Shown: positions 35,845 through 44,256 of the stretch, in pieces | Position numbering within the stretch: position 1 is the stretch's first letter | How the letters are laid out: the number at the start of each line of letters is the position of its first letter | Source of the DNA: Streptomyces thermolilacinus SPC6 | GTDB lineage: Bacteria; Actinomycetota; Actinomycetes; Streptomycetales; Streptomycetaceae | Direction: 5' to 3' | Length of the DNA: 64,000 bases | Assembly (NCBI RefSeq): GCF_000478605.2 | Contig: NZ_ASHX02000001.1 | Span: 5,285,001 to 5,349,000 of the forward strand | Made by a program: the position numbers and the translations under genes | The notes under the pieces: generated by a model | Seen by the model: only the letters and a program-made list of their open reading frames with translations | Databases searched by the model: none | Told to the model about the DNA's origin: nothing

Positions 35845-37059
35845 TCACGCGACCACACCCTCCCGCCGCAGCCGCGCGCACTCCCGCGCGTCCACGCCCA
35901 GCTCCCGCAGCACCGCGTCCGTGTGCTCGCCCAGCTCCGGCACCGCGCCCATCACCGGCTCGGGGCCGCCCGGCAGGGTGATCGGCGGCAGCAGCGCCCG
36001 CAGCGGGCCCACCGGCGAGCCGACCTCCCGCCACCGGTCCCGCGCCGCGAGCTGCGGATGCGCGGCCACGTCCGCGACTGTGTTCAGCCGGGCGCACGCG
36101 ATCCCCGCCGCCTCCAGCCGCTCCAGCGCGTCCGCCGTGCCCAGCGCCGCCAGCGCCGCCCCGACCAGCGCGTCGGTGCGCTCCCGGTTCGCCACCCGCG
36201 CCCGGTTCGTCGCGAACGCCGGGTCCTCGCCCAACTCGGGCCGCCTCAACACCTGTTCGGTCAGGCGCCGCCACTCCCGGTCGTTCTGCACCGACAGCAG
36301 CACCTGCCCGCCGTCCGCCGTCGCGTAGGCGTCGTACGGGGCGATCACCGCGTGCGCGACGCCCGTGCGCGCCGGGGCCTCGCCGCCGTGCATCCCGTGG
36401 TGCAGCGGATGGCCCATCCACTCGGCCAGCGCCTCCAGCATCGACACCTCCACCGGCCCGCCGAGCCCCGTCGTCGCCCGCCGCAGCAGCGCCGCCAGCA
36501 CCCCCGAGAACGCGTACATCCCCGCCGCGATGTCCGCCGCGGGTACGCCCGCCTTCACCGGCCGCTCCGGCGTACCCGTCACCGACACGAGCCCCGCCTC
36601 GCACTGCACGAGCATGTCGTACGCCCGCTTGTGCGCGTACGGCCCGTCCGGCCCGTACCCGGAGACGTCCACCGCCACCAGACGCGGGTGCGCCGCGCAC
36701 AGCGTCGCCGTGTCCAGGCCCAGCCGGGCCGCCGCGCCCTGCGCCAGGTTCTGCACGAACACGTCCGCGCGCCCGATCAGCCGCCGGACCAGGGCGATCC
36801 CGCGCGGGTCCTTCAGATCGACGGCCAGGGACTCCTTGCCCCGGTTGCACCACACGAAGTGCGAGGCGAGCCCGCGCGCGGCCGTGTCGTAGCCGCGCGC
36901 GAAGTCGCCCCCGTCCGGCCGCTCCACCTTGATCACCCGCGCCCCCAGGTCGGCGAGCTGGCGGGTCGCGAACGGTGCCGAGACGGCCTGCTCGACGGCG
37001 ACGACGGTGACCCCGTCGAGCGGGAGCGGGAGCGGCCGGGGCATCGGTTGGGTGCTCAT
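35845..37059 (-). CDS. Family III CoA-transferase (CaiB/BaiF)
   Basis: A 404-aa enzyme that moves CoA between carboxylic acids. Typical blocks are the N-terminal VTVVAVEQAVSAPFATRQLADLGARVIKVE, the catalytic Asp in KRAYDMLVQ (near residue 150), GLGGPVEVSMLEAL and the C-terminal PVLGEHTD-like region (PELGEHTDAVL). Length and order fit the family. It stands upstream of nothing obviously related, so its acid substrate is unknown. A convergent spacer separates it from the small basic gene. Confidence 0.9.
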   Translation of the reverse strand: MSTQPMPRPLPLPLDGVTVVAVEQAVSAPFATRQLADLGARVIKVERPDGGDFARGYDTAARGLASHFVWCNRGKESLAVDLKDPRGIALVRRLIGRADVFVQNLAQGAAARLGLDTATLCAAHPRLVAVDVSGYGPDGPYAHKRAYDMLVQCEAGLVSVTGTPERPVKAGVPAADIAAGMYAFSGVLAALLRRATTGLGGPVEVSMLEALAEWMGHPLHHGMHGGEAPARTGVAHAVIAPYDAYATADGGQVLLSVQNDREWRRLTEQVLRRPELGEDPAFATNRARVANRERTDALVGAALAALGTADALERLEAAGIACARLNTVADVAAHPQLAARDRWREVGSPVGPLRALLPPITLPGGPEPVMGAVPELGEHTDAVLRELGVDARECARLRREGVVA

Positions 37060-37093
37060 GACAGCCGTACCTATCGTGTACGGGCCACCTTTG

Positions 37094-37876
37094 TCACCCC
37101 TCCGGCCGCGCGTAGCGCCGTACCGCCGCCGGGGCCGCCAGGGCCAGCAGCACCAGCGACCAGGCCACCGCGCCCGCCACCGGGTGCGCGACCGGCCACG
37201 CGGCGTCCGCCGGGACCGGGGCGTTGCCGAAGAGGTCCCGTACGGCCGTCGTCACCGCCGAGATCGGGTTCCACTCGGCCACCGCGCGCAGCCAGCCGGG
37301 CATCCCCTCGGCCGGGATGTACGCGTTCGACAGCAGCGGCAGCATGAACGTGGCGCCGCCCAGCTGACCCGCCGCCTCCTCGCTGCGCGACGCCAGGCCC
37401 AGCAGGATGCCCACCCACGTCGTCGCGAACCGGAACAGCAGCAGCAGACCGAACGCGCCCGCCGCGCGCAGCGGACCGCCCTCGATCCGCCAGCCCATCG
37501 CGAGCCCCACCAGCAACAGCGGCACCATCCCCACGGCCGCCGTCAGCAGATCCGCCACCGCCTGCCCCAGCGGTACGGCCGCCCTGCTCATAGGCAGGGT
37601 GCGGAACCGGTCCATCACGCCCCGGTGGGAGTCCTGCGCGGCGGTGAACATACCGGTCATCACGCCGTTCGCGGCCGTCGCGACCAGCAGCCCCGGCACC
37701 AGGAAAGCCCGGTAGTCGGCGCCCGGCATCGCGACGGCGCTGCCGAAGACGTACCCGAAGAACAGCAGGAACACGACCGGCATCGTCTGCGTCATGACCG
37801 TGATCGCCGGGGCGTGCGCGATCCGGCGCAGATGACGTCCGACGACGGCGGTCCCGTCGTGGGCGAGGGCGTTCAC
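37094..37876 (-). CDS. ABC-2 type exporter permease (DrrB-like)
   Basis: A 260-aa membrane protein with six predicted helices and the ABC-2 motif region near residues 110-150 (RFRTLPMSRAAVPLGQAVADLL). It forms the membrane part of a drug-type exporter with the ATPase encoded just upstream; the ATPase stop and this start overlap (ATGA at 37873-37876). DrrAB relatives export anthracyclines and other hydrophobic compounds; here the substrate is unknown. Regulation is probably by the divergent TetR protein. Confidence 0.9.
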   Translation of the reverse strand: MNALAHDGTAVVGRHLRRIAHAPAITVMTQTMPVVFLLFFGYVFGSAVAMPGADYRAFLVPGLLVATAANGVMTGMFTAAQDSHRGVMDRFRTLPMSRAAVPLGQAVADLLTAAVGMVPLLLVGLAMGWRIEGGPLRAAGAFGLLLLFRFATTWVGILLGLASRSEEAAGQLGGATFMLPLLSNAYIPAEGMPGWLRAVAEWNPISAVTTAVRDLFGNAPVPADAAWPVAHPVAGAVAWSLVLLALAAPAAVRRYARPEG

Positions 37877-38829
37877 GCGGCGGCCTCCTCGGGGCGGCTG
37901 GTGCGGGTGTGAGCGGTGAGGCGCAGGAACACCTCGTCGAGCGTCGGCGGGCGCAGCGCCGCGTCCAGGACCAGCACCCCGGCCGCGTCCAGCTCCCGTA
38001 CGACGCGGGGCAGGGTCAGCGTCGGGTCGGCGGCCACCGCCGCGGTGGTCCCGGCCTCGGCGTCCAGGACGGGCTCCGCCCCCGTGAGGCGGTCCAGCAC
38101 GGCCGCGGCGGCCGGGAGGGCGGCGGGGTCCCCTACGACGACCTCCACACGGCGGCCGAGCGTCGCCTTCAGCTCCGCGGGGCTGCCCCGGTGCGCGACC
38201 CGGCCTCCGTCGATCAGCACGATGTCCTGGGCGAGCCGGTCGGCCTCCTCCAGGTACTGCGTGGTGAGCAGCACCGCCGTGCCCTCGGCGGCCAGTTCGC
38301 GCACGGCGTCCCAGATGCCGTTGCGGCTGTGCGGGTCGAGGCCGGTCGTCGGCTCGTCCAGGAACAGCACGCGCGGCCGGACGATCAGACTGGCCGCCAG
38401 GTCGAGGCGACGGCGCATCCCGCCCGAGTACGTGCGCGCCGGGCGCCCCGCGGCCTCCGCGAGTCCGAACCGCTCCAGCAGCTCGTCCGCGCGGGACTTC
38501 GGAGCCCGCAGCAGCCGGGCGAAGAGGCGCAGGTTCTCCGCGCCCGTCAGGTCGCCGTCCACGGAGGCGTACTGGCCGGTCACGCCGATGTGGCGGCGCA
38601 CCTCGGCGGGCTGCCGCAGCACGTCGTACCCGGCGACCCGGGCGCTGCCCGCGTCCGGCGGGAGGAGCGTGGTCAGCACCCGTACGGCGGTCGTCTTGCC
38701 CGCCCCGTTCGGCCCGAGGACCCCGCAGACCGTGCCCTCCGCGACCGCGAGGTCCAGCCCGCGCAGGGCCCGCACCTCGCCGAAACGCTTCTGGACACCT
38801 TCACTAAGTACAGCGTACGTAGTTGCCAT
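37873..38829 (-). CDS. ABC exporter ATP-binding protein (DrrA-like)
   Basis: A 318-aa ATPase. Walker A GPNGAGKTT (near residue 42), signature YSGGMRRRLDLA (near 140), Walker B LFLDEPTTGLDP (near 160) and the H-loop (VLLTTQYLEEADR) are all present, followed by a DrrA-type C-terminal domain. ATG 38829 (MATTYAVL) is the chosen start; GTG 38847 would add six residues. Unusually, a palindrome that looks like a TetR operator covers the first codons. It is translationally coupled to the permease. Confidence 0.92.
   Translation of the reverse strand: MATTYAVLSEGVQKRFGEVRALRGLDLAVAEGTVCGVLGPNGAGKTTAVRVLTTLLPPDAGSARVAGYDVLRQPAEVRRHIGVTGQYASVDGDLTGAENLRLFARLLRAPKSRADELLERFGLAEAAGRPARTYSGGMRRRLDLAASLIVRPRVLFLDEPTTGLDPHSRNGIWDAVRELAAEGTAVLLTTQYLEEADRLAQDIVLIDGGRVAHRGSPAELKATLGRRVEVVVGDPAALPAAAAVLDRLTGAEPVLDAEAGTTAAVAADPTLTLPRVVRELDAAGVLVLDAALRPPTLDEVFLRLTAHTRTSRPEEAAA
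38803..38823. promoter_or_regulatory. Operator-like palindrome inside the first codons of the ABC ATPase gene
   Basis: ACTAAGTAC-AGC-GTACGTAGT is an inverted repeat with 8 of 9 matching arm positions. It covers roughly codons 3-9 of the ATPase gene. The same half-sites recur at 38846-38866. Confidence 0.65.
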
Positions 38830-38845
38830 GCGATGACTGTAGCTC

Positions 38846-38866
38846 ACTACGTACGGTGTACGTAAC
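38846..38866. promoter_or_regulatory. Second operator-like palindrome between ABC and TetR genes
   Basis: ACTACGTAC-GGT-GTACGTAAC repeats the 38803 site (7 of 9 arm positions). It lies between the divergent starts, 27 bp before the TetR gene. Binding by that TetR protein to both sites is the likely control. Confidence 0.65.
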
Positions 38867-38892
38867 TACGATGGGAGGCGAGGTGATGATCA

Positions 38893-39600
38893 ATGGCGGG
38901 CCGAGCGGCCGAACCGGAAGTGATCTGGGCGCGCCCCGAGCGCACCGGGAGGGGCCCGAAACCGGCGTACAGCCGCGCCGACATCGCGGCGGCGGCGGTG
39001 CGCCTGGCGGACGCGCACGGCGTGGAGGCCGTGTCGATGCGCCGCGTCGCCGCCGAGCTGGGCTGCGGCACGATGTCGCTGTACAACTACGTGCCGCGCA
39101 AGGAGGACCTGTACGAGCTGATGGTCGACGAGGTCAGCGGCGAGTACGAGCTGCCCGAGCCGACCGGCGACTGGCGCGCGGACATGCTGGCGACGGCCCG
39201 CCAGACGCGGGCGATCATGCACCGCCACCCGTGGCTGCACCGGGTGATGACGACGTTCTACGCGTCCGGCCCGAACGCCCTGCGGTACCTGGAGGCGTGC
39301 CTGGGCTACCTGGAGCCGCTGGACGTGCCGCCCGGCACGAAACTGGAGTGCGTCGCCATGGTGAACGGCTCCGTCATGACGTACGTCGTCAACGAGTTCG
39401 CCGTCGCGGAGCGGGCCCGCGCGGTGCCCTGGTCGGCGGAGCAGGAGCAGGCCGTGCGCGACGCCTACCTGGCGCGGCAGCTCTCGACCGGCCGGTACCC
39501 GAGGCTGGCCGCGTTGTTCGCCGAGGCCCCGGCGCCACCGCAGGACCCGGACGCGGTGTTCGAACGGGCCGTCCTGCGCGTCCTGGACGGCTTCGCCTGA
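38893..39600 (+). CDS. TetR/AcrR regulator with TetR_C-type domain
   Basis: A 235-aa regulator. The helix-turn-helix lies near residues 40-75 (AVSMRRVAAELGCGTMSLYNYVPRK). The rest matches the ligand-binding domain of TetR relatives that control drug exporters (WLHRVMTTFYASGPN). It is divergent from the DrrAB-like exporter and separated by only 63 bp that hold one palindrome; a second lies in the ATPase gene. It probably represses the exporter and itself until a drug binds. Confidence 0.9.
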   Translation: MAGRAAEPEVIWARPERTGRGPKPAYSRADIAAAAVRLADAHGVEAVSMRRVAAELGCGTMSLYNYVPRKEDLYELMVDEVSGEYELPEPTGDWRADMLATARQTRAIMHRHPWLHRVMTTFYASGPNALRYLEACLGYLEPLDVPPGTKLECVAMVNGSVMTYVVNEFAVAERARAVPWSAEQEQAVRDAYLARQLSTGRYPRLAALFAEAPAPPQDPDAVFERAVLRVLDGFA

Positions 39601-39696
39601 CGCGGGCCCGCACGGTGGCGCGCATGGGGGCCCGCAGGGCTGGGCGCCCGCACGGTGACGCGCATGGGGGCCCGCAGGAGGTTCGGGCCCGCGGGA

Positions 39697-40962
39697 TCAC
39701 AGCAGGGCGAACTGCCCCTCCGGGCCCTCCTCGTGGTGGTCCAGCACCGACGCCGGGCGCCGGGCGGCCCGCGGGTGCGGCAGCACCCCCGCGGCCCGCA
39801 GCGCCGTGCGGGTGAGCGGCGCGGCCCCGAGGCGGTCCGCCAGGGCGGCGCGCTCCCGGTCCAGGGCGGCGAGCAGCGCCAGTACGGTGATCAGCTCCAG
39901 CAGCTCGGACGTCCACTCCTGCGGCCAGGCCGACGGGCGGACCGCCTCCAGGGTGCCCGGCTCGGCCGCCGCCGTCCGCCGCTCGAACCACAGCGGCAGC
40001 ACCCGCACCCCGCCGACCTGGTACTCCCACGCCTCCGCCGGTACGGGCGCGACCCGGCCCGCGCCCACCCGCAGGACCTCGTCCCCGGCGTCGTACTCCA
40101 GCGCCTCGGGCCACGGCGGCAGCGCGGCCCGAACGTAGGGCCGCCGCCCGCCCGGCAGGCGCGGCCGCTCCCCGCCCCGCGCGCCCCGCAGCTGGACGTC
40201 CACGGCGCGCCGCCCCAGCGCCACGCCCGCCGCCCACAGCCCCGGGTCGGCGGTCAGCGGCACCCGGCACCCGGCCGGGGACGGCGCCGCCACCGCGACC
40301 GCCCACGCCAGCAGCTCCTCGGGGGAGGGCGCCCGCCCGTGGTGGCCGCGCAGCAGCTCCGCGAGGCCCGGCGCGATGTTCGGCTCCCGCCCGCCGGGCC
40401 GCCGGTACAGGGGGCGTACGCGGCCGGGGCGCCCGGAGGGGGAGCGGCCGTCCGGGAGCGGGGCGGTCACCAGCAGCGCGGGACCCGCCGCCCCGGGCAC
40501 GTAGCCCTGCTCCACCGCGAAGACCTGCCGGTCGTCGGCGACCCGCCACAGCTCGGGGCGCGCCACGTCGATCAGCCGGTGGTCCGGCAGCAGCCACCGC
40601 TCGTCGAACGGCCCGTACGCGATCCGTACCGGCTCCGGGCAGGGCCCGTCCTCGCGCGCGAAGCGCACCGTCCCCGTCCGCTGCCCCGGCAGCGCCGCCA
40701 CCGCGCTGCGCGGCGTACGGGCCCGGCTCGGCCAGAACAGCGCCTCCCGCTCCGGGCCGCCGGCCGCCATCAGCGCGTCCCAGCGGGCCCGCAGCGTGGA
40801 CCGGTCCGGCGCGGCCACCCACTCCCGGCCCAGCCGCAGCGGCGGCACGGACCACGGCACGAGGTCGTCCAGCAGCGGCACGTCGTCGGCGGACACCTCG
40901 CCGGCAGGCACGTCGGCAACGGTCACGTCGTCGGCAGGCACGTCGGCGTTCACGCGCCGCAT
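39697..40962 (-). CDS. Stand-alone protein resembling the specificity part of Type ISP restriction enzymes
   Basis: A 421-aa protein. Blocks such as YGPFDERWLLPDHRLIDVARPELW (quoted here in pieces: YGPFDERW, LLPDHRLIDVARPELW), a later LTADPGLWAAGVALGRR and the PNIAPGLAELL to LLAWAVAVAA stretch resemble the C-terminal target-recognition region of Type ISP restriction-modification enzymes. The nuclease, helicase and methyltransferase parts are absent, and no such genes are adjacent. Streptomyces proteins of this kind are often labelled restriction/modification enzymes, but without a catalytic domain that label is doubtful. GTG 40953 is an alternative start. Function is unknown. Confidence 0.6.
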   Translation of the reverse strand: MRRVNADVPADDVTVADVPAGEVSADDVPLLDDLVPWSVPPLRLGREWVAAPDRSTLRARWDALMAAGGPEREALFWPSRARTPRSAVAALPGQRTGTVRFAREDGPCPEPVRIAYGPFDERWLLPDHRLIDVARPELWRVADDRQVFAVEQGYVPGAAGPALLVTAPLPDGRSPSGRPGRVRPLYRRPGGREPNIAPGLAELLRGHHGRAPSPEELLAWAVAVAAPSPAGCRVPLTADPGLWAAGVALGRRAVDVQLRGARGGERPRLPGGRRPYVRAALPPWPEALEYDAGDEVLRVGAGRVAPVPAEAWEYQVGGVRVLPLWFERRTAAAEPGTLEAVRPSAWPQEWTSELLELITVLALLAALDRERAALADRLGAAPLTRTALRAAGVLPHPRAARRPASVLDHHEEGPEGQFALL

Positions 40963-40994
40963 GCTAGCGGCGCCCGCGCCCCGCGCGGCGGCCC

Positions 40995-41744
40995 TCAGTC
41001 CGCCTCGACCGTGACCGTGAAGGAGAACCGGTCGCCCCGGTAGCGGATGCGGGCCACGTCCACCACCCGGCCGTCCTCGTCGTACGTCACGCCCGTGTAG
41101 TGCAGGATCGGCGACAGCAGCGGCACCTCCAGCAGCGACGCCGTCGTCGGGTCGGCGAGCCGCGCCTCCACCGTGTCGGTGATCCGGCTGATGCGCACCC
41201 CGACCGCGTCCCGCAGCACCTTCGTCATCGGCCAGCGCTCCAGGTCCGCCAGGTCGATCCGGTCGGCCAGCTCCGGGCGTACCGCGTTCTCCGCCCAGTT
41301 GGTCGGCTCGTCCGTCTCCACGTCGCGTCGCAGCCGCCGGTACGTGACCACCTCCGCCACGTCCGGGAAGAACTCCACCAGCTCCCCGGGCACCTTCGCC
41401 GCCCCGTGCCCGAGGACCGTCGTCCGCTCTCCGGACTGCTGCGCCACGATCGCGTCGACCGAGCCGAGCACCCGGCGCGGGGCGCTGCGCCGGGCGCCCG
41501 GCTCGATGAAGGTGCCGCGCCGCCGGTGCCTGCTGATCAGGCCCTCCTGCTCCAGCTCCTTGAGCGCCTGCCGCATGGTCAGCACGCTCACCCCGTAGTG
41601 CGCCGCGAGCTGCTCCTCGGTGGGCAGCCGCAGCGACGCGTCCGGGGCGCGCCCCAGTATGGAGGCGCGCAGGGACTGGGACACCTGGTACCAGAGCGGG
41701 AGCTTCCGGTTCAGGACCAGGGAGTCGGGGGCGAAGGCGGACAC
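40995..41744 (-). CDS. GntR regulator, HutC subfamily (UTRA domain)
   Basis: A 249-aa regulator. Residues 15-80 form the GntR winged helix (LPTEEQLAAHYGVSVLTMRQALKELEQEG), the rest the UTRA effector domain (ILHYTGVTYDEDGRVVDVARI near the end). It lies 48 bp downstream of hmgA on the same strand and is likely to regulate it, with a tyrosine-breakdown intermediate as effector; this is inferred from position. GTG start at 41744. Confidence 0.9.
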   Translation of the reverse strand: MSAFAPDSLVLNRKLPLWYQVSQSLRASILGRAPDASLRLPTEEQLAAHYGVSVLTMRQALKELEQEGLISRHRRRGTFIEPGARRSAPRRVLGSVDAIVAQQSGERTTVLGHGAAKVPGELVEFFPDVAEVVTYRRLRRDVETDEPTNWAENAVRPELADRIDLADLERWPMTKVLRDAVGVRISRITDTVEARLADPTTASLLEVPLLSPILHYTGVTYDEDGRVVDVARIRYRGDRFSFTVTVEAD

Positions 41745-41792
41745 GGCATCTCCGTACTGCTGCGTGCGGCGTACGACCCTACGGCGGCGTAC

Positions 41793-43127
41793 TTACGAGC
41801 GGAAGTGGCGCTCCAGACCCTGCCACACCTCGTCGTAGCCGCGCTGCAGGTGGTCGGCGTTCGCCGCCTGCTCGCTCGTCGCGATGGGCCAGCGCGTCTC
41901 GAACATGAACGCGAGGCCGTCGTCGATCTTCTGCGGCTTCAGCTCGGCGGCGCTCGCCTTGTCGAACGTCTCCCGGTCCGGGCCGTGCGCCGACATCATG
42001 TTGTGCAGCGAGCCGCCGCCGGGCACGAAGCCCTCCGCCTTCGCGTCGTACGCGCCCTCGATGAGGCCCATGTACTCGCTCATCACGTTGCGGTGGAAGT
42101 ACGGCGGGCGGAAGGTGTCCTCGCCGACCAGCCAGCGCGGCGCGAACACGACGAAGTCCACGCCCGCGAGGCCGGGGGTGTCGGTCGGCGAGGTCAGTAC
42201 CGTGAAGATCGACGGGTCCGGGTGGTCGTAGCTGATCGTCCCGATGACGTTGAAGGTCCGCAGGTCGTAGACGTACGGCACGTAGTTTCCGTGCCAGGCG
42301 ACGACGTCCAGCGGGGAGTGGCCGTACTCGGCCCGCCAGAGGTTCCCGCAGTACTTGTTGACGACCTCGACCGGGCCCTCGACGTCCTCGTACGCGGCGA
42401 CCGGCGCCCGGAAGTCGCGCGGGTTGGCCAGGCCGTTGGCGCCGATCGGGCCGAGGTCGGGGAGCTGGAACGGCTGCCCGTAGTTCTCGCACACGTACCC
42501 GCGCGCCGTGCCGTCCGGCAGCTCCACCCGGAAGCGGACACCGCGCGGGACCAGCGCCACCTCGCCCGGGCGCACGGACAGCAGGCCCATCTCGGTGCGC
42601 AGCAGCAGCCCGCCGCGCTCCGGGACGATCAGAAGCTCGCCGTCCGCGTCGCTGAACACCCGCTCCATGGACGCGTTCGCGTGGTACAGGTGCACGGCCA
42701 TGCCGGTGCGCTGCGCCACGTCGCCGTTGCCGCCGAGCGTCCACAGGCCGGCCAGCCAGTCCGTGCCGGGTGCGGGCTCCGGGAGGGGGTTCCAGCGCAG
42801 CCGGTTGGGGTCGGGGACGGTCTCGGTGAAGGGCGCGGAGCGCAGCGCGCCGTTGTCCGCACGGGTGAACGGCGGATGCGCGGCCGAGGGGCGGATGCGG
42901 TACAGCCACGAGCGGAGGTTGCGGGCGCGCGGCTCGGTGAACGCGCTGCCGCTCAGCTGCTCCGCGTACAGCCCGAGGGGGGCCCGCTGCGGGGAGTTCC
43001 GGCCCAGCGGGAGGGCGCCGGGAACGGCCTCCGACTGGTGCTCGTTGCCGAAGCCGGAGAGGTACTCCAGGCTCTCCGCGGTCTTTCGCGTCTGCTCGTT
43101 CGCCTGTACGGCGCCGCCCATGCTCAT
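41793..43127 (-). CDS. hmgA: Homogentisate 1,2-dioxygenase
   Basis: A 444-aa non-heme iron enzyme that opens the ring of homogentisate to maleylacetoacetate in phenylalanine/tyrosine catabolism. The family start [19 protein letters not shown] is present, and the iron ligands are visible: His and Glu in [11 protein letters not shown] (near residue 320) and the later His in [19 protein letters not shown] lies 7 nt before ATG 43127; six more upstream residues are possible only at weaker starts. Other pathway genes (hpd, fahA) are not in this window. A 9-bp inverted repeat lies 21 bp upstream. Confidence 0.95.
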   Translation of the reverse strand: MSMGGAVQANEQTRKTAESLEYLSGFGNEHQSEAVPGALPLGRNSPQRAPLGLYAEQLSGSAFTEPRARNLRSWLYRIRPSAAHPPFTRADNGALRSAPFTETVPDPNRLRWNPLPEPAPGTDWLAGLWTLGGNGDVAQRTGMAVHLYHANASMERVFSDADGELLIVPERGGLLLRTEMGLLSVRPGEVALVPRGVRFRVELPDGTARGYVCENYGQPFQLPDLGPIGANGLANPRDFRAPVAAYEDVEGPVEVVNKYCGNLWRAEYGHSPLDVVAWHGNYVPYVYDLRTFNVIGTISYDHPDPSIFTVLTSPTDTPGLAGVDFVVFAPRWLVGEDTFRPPYFHRNVMSEYMGLIEGAYDAKAEGFVPGGGSLHNMMSAHGPDRETFDKASAAELKPQKIDDGLAFMFETRWPIATSEQAANADHLQRGYDEVWQGLERHFRS

Positions 43128-43147
43128 CGCACGCTCCTGCTGGTCAT

Positions 43148-43175
43148 GGAATCCTATGCACGACCGTAGGATTCC
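43148..43175. promoter_or_regulatory. Inverted repeat upstream of hmgA
   Basis: GGAATCCTA (43148-43156) and TAGGATTCC (43167-43175) are perfect complements, 10 nt apart, just upstream of hmgA. CATGGAATCC recurs at 43433-43442 over the start of the divergent TetR gene, so a shared regulator is possible. Confidence 0.6.
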
Positions 43176-43246
43176 CAAGGGCCCACGTCAACGGGGCGGA
43201 CCGCGGCAGCCCGAAACACGCGCGGCCCGCGCCCCGGGTCGGGCGT

Positions 43247-43406
43247 CCCGTACGGGGACCTGCGCGGGATTCCGTACGGGATCACCCGGTACGGGGCCGC
43301 CTCGCTCGGCGGGCCCGCTGGACGGGTCTCCTTGCGCGGGCCCCTCTCGTGCCCGTGTGACGCGTCCCGTGCGGGGCGGGTTTCCGTACGGGGCTTCCCG
43401 TACGGG
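43247..43406. repeat. Cluster of CCCGTACGGG-type palindromes
   Basis: Within 160 bp there are two exact CCCGTACGGG copies (43247, 43397) and four close variants (43271, 43285, 43366, 43382). They fill the region between hmgA and the TetR gene. GTACGG is common in this genome, but this density is unusual. Confidence 0.55.
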
Positions 43407-43433
43407 GTCCGGGCGGTCACTCTCTTCTGCATC

Positions 43434-44045
43434 ATGGAATCCGTGCCCCCGCCGCCGTCCCTGCGGCGGCCGCCCGTGCAGCGGCGCAGCGCCGAGCGCC
43501 TCGCCCGCATCCTCGACGCCTGCGCCGACCTGCTCGACCTGACCGGCTACGACGAGCTCACCACCCGGGACGTCGCCGCGCGCGCCGGTGTGCCGATCGG
43601 CTCCGTGTACCGCTTCTTCGCCGACAAGCGCGCCATGGCCAAAGCCCTCGCGCACCGCAACCTCGACCGCTACGCCGCCCGGGTGGCCGCCCGTCTCGCC
43701 GCCGAGCCGGGCCTCGACGGGCACGCGACCGTGGACCTGGTCCTCGACGAGTACCTCGCCATGAAGCGCACGGTGCCCGGCTTCGCCCTGGTGGACTTCG
43801 GCGTGCCCGGCCCCTCCGTGCCGCCCGGCGAGGACCCCAACGGGCGCGTCGCCGACCTGATCGCCCCGCTGCTGGCCGGGCGTGCCGACCCGGACGAGGT
43901 GCTGTGCCGCAAGGTGCGGGCCGGGGTCGAGGCCGCCGACGCGCTGCTGCGGCTCGCGTTCCGCGCCGACCCGGCGGGCGACCCCGAGCTGATCGCGGAG
44001 ACCCGCGAGATGCTCCACGCGTACCTGGCCCCGGTTCTGCGCTGA
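43434..44045 (+). CDS. TetR-family regulator
   Basis: A 203-aa regulator. The helix-turn-helix spans about residues 30-65 (LTTRDVAARAGVPIGSVYRFF). The C-terminal ligand domain carries LDEYLAMKRTVPGFALVDFG, of the TetR_C_17-like type. Start chosen at ATG 43434, although an in-frame upstream GTG/ATG exists, because the DNA-binding domain begins soon after. It is divergent from hmgA; a short sequence shared with the hmgA palindrome overlaps its own start. Its targets are otherwise unknown. A classical T-tailed terminator follows. Confidence 0.85.
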   Translation: MESVPPPPSLRRPPVQRRSAERLARILDACADLLDLTGYDELTTRDVAARAGVPIGSVYRFFADKRAMAKALAHRNLDRYAARVAARLAAEPGLDGHATVDLVLDEYLAMKRTVPGFALVDFGVPGPSVPPGEDPNGRVADLIAPLLAGRADPDEVLCRKVRAGVEAADALLRLAFRADPAGDPELIAETREMLHAYLAPVLR

Positions 44046-44072
44046 CCGTTCGGCCGACGCACGGTCCCAACT

Positions 44073-44093
44073 CCGGCCTCGCCGGGCTTTTTT
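44073..44093 (+). terminator. Intrinsic terminator with T-run
   Basis: CCGGC-CTC-GCCGG is followed by GC and six T residues (44088-44093), right after the TetR gene. A T-run is unusual in this genome. Confidence 0.8.
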
Positions 44094-44256
44094 GGCCTCC
44101 GTCGGGGCCGGCGGACTCCCGGCGGGCGGTGACGCCGATGGGCCGACCGGGGGAACCCGCGACGGCGCGCCGTCCGTAATGCGTCGCTCCTCCGCTATGT
44201 GTCAGATAGTCAGATTATCGGTTAATCCGTACGACATCCTCACGGAGGAACACGTC

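Noticed and set aside
35461-37347. A 628-codon plus-strand frame opposite the CoA-transferase
   Set aside because: Its translation is Pro/Arg/His low-complexity and lies against a well-conserved enzyme.
39697-40962. Functional restriction-modification system
   Set aside because: No methyltransferase, nuclease or helicase motif is present in the protein or its neighbours.
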